From positions 62,330,450 to 62,394,449 of the forward strand of contig CM022950.1 in NCBI GenBank assembly GCA_012931725.1: DNA of 64,000 bases. The letters run 5' to 3'. Both the position numbers and the translations under genes were made by a program. The stretch's first letter is position 1; the number at the start of each line of letters is the position of its first letter. This DNA comes from Litsea cubeba (lineage: Eukaryota > Streptophyta > Magnoliopsida > Laurales > Lauraceae). The notes beneath the pieces were generated by a model. The model was not told the origin of the DNA. It searched no databases and saw only the letters and a list, made by a program, of their open reading frames with translations. Shown here piece by piece: positions 55,316-64,000 of this stretch.

Positions 55316-56838
55316 CAACTTGTGCCTATTTTTCTTGATGTGATGGATGTACATCCTTGGTGAATTTACATTAGGCTGAGGCACATTGGGCTCATCCATA
55401 GCATCTAATCCATGTGGCGGGCCCCAAAACTCTCATTGATGTTTTCATTATCCATTGCCATATCTGGAGCATTTATTTGGCTCTTTTCAGTTTTAGTATG
55501 TGCTATTTCACCTTCGACAATATCATTAGCGATGTGATAATGAATTTCCTCATAGAACTTGACAATGATACGTCTGTACTTAGCCAATTGCCAATTGCTC
55601 TCTGCCTTTATCAAATTTGTTTGGTTAGAATATAATTCATTAAAGGAAAAAACATGAAAAAATGCTGGCTTGAATGCAATTTAATATGCTAAATTTACCT
55701 ACTCTAAGTTATCACAAACATCCTCATTGGTCGTTATGGTCTTTAATGTATTGTTCCATAGAACCAAACATGCTAAGATTTTTTACTTCTTTGTATTGTG
55801 TCCGCCAATTATTTTTATTTATTCTTAGCATTGCTTGTAGTGGGTTCCAATCCATTTTTGTCTTTTTTCTTGTTATAGCTTTCTTCCAAGAAGCATTATC
55901 GAGGTTTTTCTCAACTCTTCTTCCCACAAGCTTCATTTCTAGAAGTGTATCAATTAAAACCCTTTCTGTCCTTGGATCCCAGTTGAAGTTATCCTTTTCT
56001 TTGCAACCCTTAAACCATTTCTAGAAGCGTATAAATGAGATATGATCATTGACAATTATTTAACTCTTTAACATGAAAATGAACTAAAACATGCCATCTT
56101 AAATATAATAAAAAAACACTAAGAAAATCTTACTTTAGAAAGTTATCATTCTTATCAATACTTATACAATAGAGAAATAACTATACATTATCAAAAACAT
56201 ATAAACAATGCCAAGAAATAACTAGACATCGAGCATTAAAAGACCTTTTGATATCTCAAAAACACTAATGCAAGATAGATCCCGGTTCATTGGGCCATGC
56301 ATTGGATCAAAACACTACTTTTGCCTTTACCATCCAAAAGAATGCAAAAAGATATCATCCATGTTGCATTTATCATTAGTCACTTCCTTGTTGTTGCGCT
56401 CATAATCATACATATTTGCTCAACTATTGAGTCTCGAAATGCTTGCCAAGTATCTCTATTGGCACTTGAGGCTGTTTTTAAAATTTTTTACTAACTCTTA
56501 AAGAAGATCAGCTTTAGATTTTGTCTCCATGAAAATTTTTTATAGCATTTGGTCTCATGCATTATGCAAAACTATGTGATTGTGGAGAATAGTAAAAGCA
56601 ATGACAATATCTCGTTGGGTGGTCAATAAATAATTGTGTGGCATATCTAAAATTGAAAAGCAATTATTTTTAACAACTCCAAACATTCATTTTATGGTGG
56701 TATGCAATGAGGAGTGCTGCAAATTAAAAAGTTCTTGAGAATTAACTAGAGGACATTCCTCAAACTCTCTTAGATGGTAATGCACACTTCTAACATTGAG
56801 GCCCATCACTGGACAGTAGCTCCCTTATCCACTCTTTG
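55316..56838 (-). pseudogene. PIF/Harbinger remnant, copy 2
   Basis: This is the counterpart of 31480-33000. On the minus strand the Myb/SANT-like part reads MKLVGRRVEKNLDNASWKKA and continues further in one frame than in copy 1 (through NNWRTQYKEVKNLSMFGSME and QYIKDHND). Copy 1 therefore carries an extra break here. The HARBI1-like fragment (YHLREFEECPLVNSQELFNL) is also present, with disruptions. Confidence 0.55.
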
Positions 56839-58380
56839 CCTAGAAAAATATGAAAATACACCGTTTCTTCCTAGGTTGTTCCTCTTCTAAGGATAGCTAG
56901 TCACAGTAAAACCAACTGACAAAAGGTAACAACAGCGGCCACAACAACATGTACAAATTGTCTTTTGCATGATTTTGTTGTAATGAAATACTTATGCATA
57001 AAAATGATAAAGTGATGCAAGTATAAAATGATAACATAAATTTCAATGATCAAAATCATACATTTTTTATGTTGTTGAATCACTAAATTCAGGATTGAGG
57101 AAGAAATAAAACCATTCCATTGAGTGTTAATCCTAGAAATCTCACAAATAATCAGTGAATTTCTTACGTCTAATCCTGCAATGAAAAAACACCAATAAAT
57201 TTTTTTATGAAATAACCTTCATTACATCTTAAGTTCCAATCAATCTGAGATTATATGGAAAAATGCTGAGAATGACACACATAAAAAGAGGGTCATGTTA
57301 GTAAAAAATCATAATTTATGTTCAACTCACAGCAAACAGAAGTTTTTTTTTTTTGTCTTAAAATATGAGAGTTTGTCAGGTTTTTAAGGTTGGCTATTCA
57401 TGGGTTAATGGACAAAACTGGATTTCTTAAGTTGTAATTCCTTTTAGAATGGACTGCACAAGTTTGTTTGAATGGACTCCCAGATCATCCCTGATAGAGG
57501 TCGCTCGAGCAGTCTACTATTCGTTCGAGCGAACCCAAGACAGAAGCTTCAATCGCTCGATCATCACTTAGCCTTCGCTTGACCCAGCTGAGACAGAGAA
57601 GAGGTCGCTCGAGCGAACCTGGGCGAATTTCAAGTTCCCATCCGGAAAATACTTCCTATTTTCTCTCATGATGCATGCCAGTTCTATTCCAAACGTATCA
57701 GAACTCATGAGACTCGTTTTTAGGCTTATTTATAACTTTTATCTCTCTATTCCAAGGCACTTCTCATCAATACAATTCATCTGAGAAGATTTTGAGAGAT
57801 CTATCACCCGTGTGCTGGATATCAAGTTTTGGTTCTGGTTCCATTTTACTCTCTTGAAGTAGAGAATCCTTGAAGACGACTTCGAGGAGTTTGTTCAAGC
57901 ACGGTTAAAGGTGAACGACGAGCTGTCGACAAGATTCGAGCAGTCCTTAGGTTGAGTTACCAACTGGGAAAGGTTGCAAGTATCTCTTGTAACTTTCGTT
58001 TTACAATAGTGCTTGGTTGTCTGTTGGCCTAGACAGTAAGGCCCTTGGTTTTTTTTCGAGTTGGGTTTTCCACGTATAATTCCTGTGTTCTTCTTGTTGC
58101 GTGGTTTGATTGCTTTTAATTGAATTTTGGAATGGAAGGTGAAAAGATTTGAAAAATGTCTTGGTTATATGTTTTTGCTTCAGCTCACTGCTATTGGTTT
58201 GTTTGGCATCTGAAACTGTCTTTGCTTGAGAACTTTTGTGAATGTATGAAGTATCTTCTAACTTCACTTTAACTGTCACTGTTATGATTTTTTTTTCAAA
58301 TATTTCTTCAGTGACGTGGCTGTTGTCTCATTGAGAAATTGTACTCTATGGTATGTCTCAGGGCTCTGTATAACTCTATT

Positions 58381-59419
58381 ATGGCTTCAAAAAAGAGATC
58401 TCATGCTGCGTCCTCTCCACTCAGCCTTCATTTGACAAACATCATTTTCCTTCTCTTTCCAAAGCTAATCAATTTCATGAATTGTTCGAGCATAGAACTA
58501 TTTATCAAAAAGAGAAATTGCAGAAGAACTACATGATAAGAAATCTGTAGAGCCTTGCTAATAAGATTTGTATTCCCTGATGCATTTTGAGACTTCTGTG
58601 GTTTACACAGATTGGGTCAGAGAATTTTATTGCAATATGGAGTTTGTTTTCTCCGGCATCTCTGAAAACTTTCATTCACGAAAAAATGGATCACTATCTC
58701 TGCATCTGACATTACTGAATTCATTGACATCCCATATGTCGAGCCATGTGACTATCCGCTTCCAGATGAAAGCCAAGTTCAAATTGATTATGATATGATT
58801 GGCACTACTATATGTGGAGAAGAAACACTTTGGCCTGGTGCACTCTTCCTCACGGTAGCTTAACTAAAGAATACCGGTTCCTCAATCGGTTTGTTTGTCA
58901 TAACCTTGAGCCCAGAGGCCACACCTCATATGTCAGTCATAAGAATGGATATCTTCTTTACTGCATTGGCACTGGGAAAGTGGTAAATATTCCTCAAGTG
59001 ATTATGAACGCCCTAATAAAGATTCTCTCTGCGAAGAAGAACTCTATCCTTCATTTTGGTGCTCTGATCACCGAATTTCGCTTGTGGAATGAGGTTCCTA
59101 AGAGGAATAATGAAAATAGTCAAAAGATACGGAAGCCAATAAATTTTAGAACATTGGCTCAATCATCACTCACATTCCTCAAGCTGTTCAAGGAGCAGAG
59201 GTTCAGGAAGAAGCAGCTGCACCAGGTGTAGCTGTTCAGGGGGAACAGCCATGCAATATGGATTAGATTGCACTTCTTAGGGAACAAGTTCAAGCCATGC
59301 AACATCATATGGATGCAAGGTTTTCTGCAGTTGATGGCCATCTGGATGTATTTGATATTCGCTTCAACTCTATTGATGAGGCCCTTGCTGCGATTCTTGC
59401 TCGTCTTGGCAATCAGTGA
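58381..59419 (+). pseudogene. Transposase_32-type gene, copy 2, several frameshifts
   Basis: This is the counterpart of 34550-35593. Relative to copy 1 it shows single-base losses or gains at the CCTCT(T)CCACTC serine run, GTTT(T)CTCCGG, the CGAAAAA run, TGGTG(G)CAC and TCA(A)CTCAC. The frame is therefore broken repeatedly, although individual blocks (LTKEYRFLNRFVCHNLEPRG) remain intact. The TAA present in copy 1 is not read here because one base is missing. Most changes lie in or beside short homopolymers. Confidence 0.6.
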
Positions 59420-60046
59420 ATGGCACTGATTTGTTTTTGGATCCTCTGACTTTTAACTGGCAATTTTTTTTGTTTTACTCGTTTCCTTGATATTTGTTGG
59501 CCATGTATTTTGATTGTCTTAACTATGTTTTCAACTGAGATGACCATTTGAGTGCTGGAGTTATATCGTGACGTCTTCTAAAATTCCTGCTTTTGTGGAT
59601 TTTTGGAATGCTTGATGAAGAGTTGATTGTCAAAATGTCAAGTATATGGAATTTGCAAATGTTAGGAATTCCGCTGAAGAAATGATGGATTCCTGATAGA
59701 AGTCCGGGATTCCCAAACAATTGGAATTCCTATCAGGAAATTCAGTAAAGAAACATACCTAAAGGTGTCGACTATGACAATAACATACATTGTAACATGG
59801 GAATGTCCACATGGGAAAATTATCCTTCGAAAGATGAGTCTAAGAATTGTATTCTAAATAATGTGAAGTTTTAGTTTTCATATATGCCCAAACTGAAAAC
59901 TCTCGAATTTTATGAGGGGATGTTTATTCATGTAATTTGAATTCTTAGAGATTCAAATAAAGTGATAAAATTGAAGAAACAAGAGCGAATATCCAAAAAT
60001 GACTATGTATGATTTATGTTTTAATAAAAAATGAAATTTAGAAAAG

Positions 60047-60593
60047 TTGTTAAATAAATACTTATCCATCCAATACACTGGTAATTTAGTTGGTGAGGTA
60101 CCTAGCTACCTTAGCGCTAAAGGAGAGAAACTTCGGGGTGTGTGTGAGTACTTTTCAAAAAAAAAAAAAGAAAGAAAGAAAAGAAAAAGGTCCCATGACC
60201 CAATAATTCAAATCTTAAGAAAATTAAGGTTTCATCTATATATTCACCTTTTATCTTTCATCTCTCGCCCTTTATTGATCACGTTGGATTTTATGTTTTG
60301 TATTTCGGTTTACCGATTGGTCCATTGGGTCAGTCAATGACCGAGTTCAGCGTCAAGGGTATTTTGATCATTGTACTGAAAATTTCGTAGGGGTTAAGAA
60401 AGCGGATATTATATATACAATGTAATCTGTAACACTAAACTCTAAAGAGAGTCAAGATGTGAGTGATTGCTATTTACCGTGGACATAGGCAGTTTTACCG
60501 AATCACGTAAAATCCTAATCTCTCTTATCTGACATGGTTTATTGATAATAAAAAAATTTGCGCTTCCGCATGCACCGACAAAACAAATCTTTG
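60047..60593 (+). mobile_element. LTR-like remnant, copy 2
   Basis: Counterpart of 36229-36776, carrying the same ordered motifs (GTGGACATAGGCA, TTCCGCATGCACCGACA) with small differences. Ends are approximate. Confidence 0.5.
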
Positions 60594-61405
60594 TCGAAGG
60601 TTACTTATATTCAATACAATTCATTACGAGCAGGTCCTAAGTATTCAATACAATCATGATATCTTTCATTACATTGAGCCAGTTTGGTAACTCTACTAAT
60701 TGAGTCGAGTAAAGTAAAGATGATTATGAAGAAAGAATAAATATAAGTGGGTTAGGATGATATTTTATTTTTAGTTGTTTGTTATGAAATCTTTTGACTT
60801 TTTGTATGAAATTTTTTTTTTTTTTTTTGTTTTAGTGGATAAAGGTAATTACTTTTTTACTTTTTTAAAAAAAGAGGGAAGGATTTTGAATAAAATACAT
60901 GTGATATAACATCTCATCTGAAAAATGGAGGCTTTACTTGACTCTTATAGTATTAGTAAAGTGCTAATCATTCCAAATTCATACATCATGACAGTTATTC
61001 TTGGAGATTCTATCAAACCTCAGCCATTAGAGACCTTCCAATCCCATCACGCACTAACCCCATCTGAGCTTTACAAAAAGGCCTGACTTTATTGTGATTG
61101 TGGTCAGCTATAACCATATAAGACCCCCACTCTTGAACAATGGCTGATTAATGCAAGCGGATTTCACTCTAATTGTACTGTCACCAGCTTCATTTAAAAA
61201 TCTTGCATGATTTAATCACCATCTGACTTTTTTCAACCATATGAATTGATATTATTTAATAAAATGAAAGGTACCCTTTAGATGCTACCGTATGCATAAA
61301 TATTATTATATAAAAAGAAAAGTACCTTTAGATGCTTAGAAGACTCTTGTTATGATTTACACAGGAGGCTAGATGTATCAGTGGAAAATGATGTGATCAT
61401 CAAGA

Positions 61406-64000
61406 CATCTCAGAATCAGATGTATGTAACTTTTTCCGAATAAAGCATGCAGTTGTATCCATGTGCTAGCAATCGAATCATATACCTCAATCTAATAGTG
61501 TGATTAGTGAGTTCAATTAGTTTTTTTATACAACTGACTGCTAACATCTCATTTGGACCAAACATGCAATATACTCAAGGGAAAAAAAAAAAAGGGAATG
61601 CAATACCCCATACATCAATCATGTGGCAACATTACTTGACCTTCTTGATTGTCTGCTAAGGAAGACCCACAAACCTTATTATGCTAGTCCAAAGAATTAG
61701 GCAAGTCTGCTCACCAACTGAGCCCAGTTATAAAGTGAATACTTATTGTTGTTCAGGTCATTTTTGAGACCCACCATCTGAACACTGCATTCCTTTTCTT
61801 TCTTTTTTCTAAATCAGAAAAGTTGGTGGACCTGTTTATTATGTCTACTCATGATGGGCCTGATTGATGAATGGCCTTGATAGACATCAAAATATTTAGA
61901 CTCTAGATGAGGTGACCATTTAATTCTTATTCCACTGGCTTCCACTCTCTTAGCTTCCCGGGCTGTTTCTTTACAAGAATTTATTACTAGAATTTGAGAG
62001 GTTGGAATTTTTTTTACATGATGTCCCAGAGTATTTGAAATGCTGTGTTTTTTTTATTTATTAGAATTTCAAATTCCAACCACGCAAAAGACATTTTGAA
62101 ATTTTTGGAATTACACTCTCCATACCATTTGTTGGAATTTCAAATCCTCCATAAGAAGAGGAATTTGGAATTCTACTTGAGAAGACAACTTTTGGAGAAT
62201 TTAAAATTCTCTAAGACATAAATTTTTAAAATTCTGATAAAGAAACATGCCCGCTTTTTAGAGTAGAATTGGCCTCGTTGATTAAGAGTGAGGAATTTAA
62301 CCATTGTTCTACTTGTTTGATATTGTATGGAATGTCTGTGGTTGTTTTGCTTTTGATATTCAAATTAGGAAACCATTGAGAGTATAATGCCAACTGCATT
62401 CTGATTTTAACATTAATAATAAAATTCTTCTTCCTCTCGTCTTGTTTCTATGTTTCTTTCCATTTCTTCTTTTTACTAAATTCTATGCCTACACTTCCAA
62501 TTATATGTCATGAATGCTTAGCAGTTCTCAGACTGTCACTGTAACGTCAGGAGTGATGGTTGGGCGGTCAAGAATAAGTTGAGCTAGCTCGTAATTATAA
62601 GCCTGTTACTTTAGCCAAGCCCACTTTATAAAATTTGTATAAGAAATGAGTTTTTCAAGTTGTCTTGGCTACGAACAAGAGCCCCTATTTCAATTTTCAA
62701 GAGAAATCGCATAGATGCTTTTTTTCAATGCTCTCCTTAGGCTGGATTGGGGACTCGTGGGATTCGAATTTGAGACTGGGATTGACTCTGATGGTATATT
62801 AGTCTCCTTATTTAAACCCATACGAACCAAAAGTTATCCACGCCTCCTTTTATGAAAACAGGGCAATGACAAACCTTCCTTAAAGTTGTCATCTCACGTG
62901 AACTTTGGAAGACAAGTTTAAACCAGTCAAGTCATTATATTTAAAACTAGTTTTTTAGTCAAAGTATAAATAAGAAAAAAATACCAAGCAACACCTAGAA
63001 GAATTTATAGAATTGAGTTTTAGTGTTCGTCAACTCGCTAATCACCAGTAGCCCAATGGTGATTCACCTCCTCTCCAAAGAATCAAAAGTGATCAACCAT
63101 TGACTATATCGTTGATTGTGTGTGGGTACTTAGGATGGATGCATTTGTCGGTCTGTGTTAGTATTTACCAAAAAATAAATGAAGTATGTATGCATCACCC
63201 TACATTCTAAAATGCCCATCACCTTAGCACTGCAAATAGGTTAGTCTGGGCTGGAAACCAAGTTTGGGTTGTAGCCATATTTGATCGAGACCTAGAAAAC
63301 CTATCTTAATTTAGTTTCAGTTCGGGATCCAATTCTAACTCGGAACCTGAGTTTGTTTTCAAAGCCGATTTCGATAGGAGATTCCGACCGAAATGAATTC
63401 TTATAAAGAGGATGGGAACTCAACTCCAAAAATCAATTCCGACTTTTGATTTATTATTACTTAAAATGAGGATATCATTCAACTATAACAATGGCAAACA
63501 CATCTACTATCTTCAAGATTTAACATAAAAATGTTTAACCTTACGACGTGCAATATTAAAGCTAGTAGGTTCATGGGTCATAACTTATATGGATTTGGAG
63601 CCATACCCATTTATCATTGGAACTTTAATTGGGTTTTGAGCCCAATCCATTTATGAATCGAAACATAAAATAAGTTTCAACTCGATTTTTCACTAATAGA
63701 ACCTTGAGATAATCTTAGAATTATATGTACCATCACCTAACAAACATTAAATTTTTTTCTAGCATTGTTAGTGTACCGTGTAAAAAGACTAAAATGCCCA
63801 CAAATTATCATAATATCAAAAAAATTAAAAAAAAAGAAAAAAAAAAAAAGAAAAAAAATGCAGGTCAGCTTGGCTCAGTGACAGCTTTGGCCCAAGCCGA
63901 GCCTGTTCTATTTGTGTCAACTGATAAAGCGGAACACATCTTTATTTCCCATCTGACCCCTCTCTCTGTCGCCCCACCGAGCATCAACGGCTCTCCTTTT
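61406..64000. other. Single-copy right flank with no gene recognised
   Basis: Sequence to the right of the duplication is not found after copy 1. Between 61990 and 62240 there are many AATTCCAA/TTGGAATTT words, which could be a worn MITE. An A-rich run with little complexity lies at 63820-63860. The final 120 bases are richer in C and could approach another gene, but no coding segment is visible. Confidence 0.45.

Larger units (their letters stand above)
44174..61405. repeat. Large direct duplication, copy 2 (about 17.2 kb)
   Basis: Starts with TTTCTCACCC immediately after the CACTA tip and ends at GATCATCAAGA, matching copy 1 throughout. The first two thirds differ from copy 1 only sparsely. 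From about 55.6 kb on, single-base gains and losses become frequent. Copy-specific changes include short tandem gains near 49134-49152 (AGTCTTAAAGTCTTAA) and 49805-49848 (GCCCAAGATCGTAGTAAATT). Confidence 0.95.

Overview
The window is nuclear DNA of a flowering plant. The evidence is spliced nuclear-type genes, a plastid-targeted magnesium-chelatase subunit, and plant-type TRIM, SINE, MITE, CACTA, hAT and PIF/Harbinger transposon remains. I cannot name the species. Coding density is very low: two ordinary host genes lie in the first 15 kb, and the other 49 kb is mostly transposon-derived or unassigned.

Layout. (1) 1-1206: the 3' end of an LTR with a tRNA-Met primer-binding site, then a TRIM-like element whose LTR tail and primer-binding site are repeated with an 88-bp period. 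(2) 2612-2811: a tRNA-type SINE between 18-bp target-site duplications. (3) 4183-5899 (+): CHLI, three exons, 429 aa, with a probable GC-AG second intron. (4) 9652-14528 (-): a four-exon Nudix hydrolase of the plant CoA/ADP-ribose pyrophosphatase type (NUDT11/15/22 group), convergent with CHLI. Its introns hold two MITEs, a long microsatellite and about five tandem copies of the exon 1/intron 1 junction region. (5) 15.5-18.8 kb: a hAT-like non-autonomous element with an internal duplication, a complete 397-bp TRIM, and a related solo LTR with perfect target-site duplications.

(6) 20349-61405 is the dominant structure. A block of about 17.2 kb (20349-37574) is repeated in direct orientation (44174-61405), and the two copies are separated only by a 6.6-kb CACTA (En/Spm) transposon (about 37570-44173). 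The right tip of the CACTA element coincides to the base with the start of the second copy. The left tip has lost its CACTA pentamer and is fused to the end of the first copy through a CAAGA overlap. This looks like a transposition-associated tandem duplication. A haplotype mis-join in the assembly must be excluded first. The CACTA element carries a TNP1-like (Transposase_24 family) gene and arrays of palindromic GGCGAC/GTTGCC subterminal repeats, but no recognisable TNP2 transposase. A nested hAT MITE of 712 bp sits inside it. Each 17-kb copy holds a decayed PIF/Harbinger element, a broken Transposase_32-type gene beside LTR-like DNA, and an LTR related to the one at position 1. (7) 61406-64000: no recognisable gene.

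CHLI works in chlorophyll synthesis and the Nudix enzyme in nucleotide-cofactor turnover. Nothing in the sequence links them beyond being neighbours.
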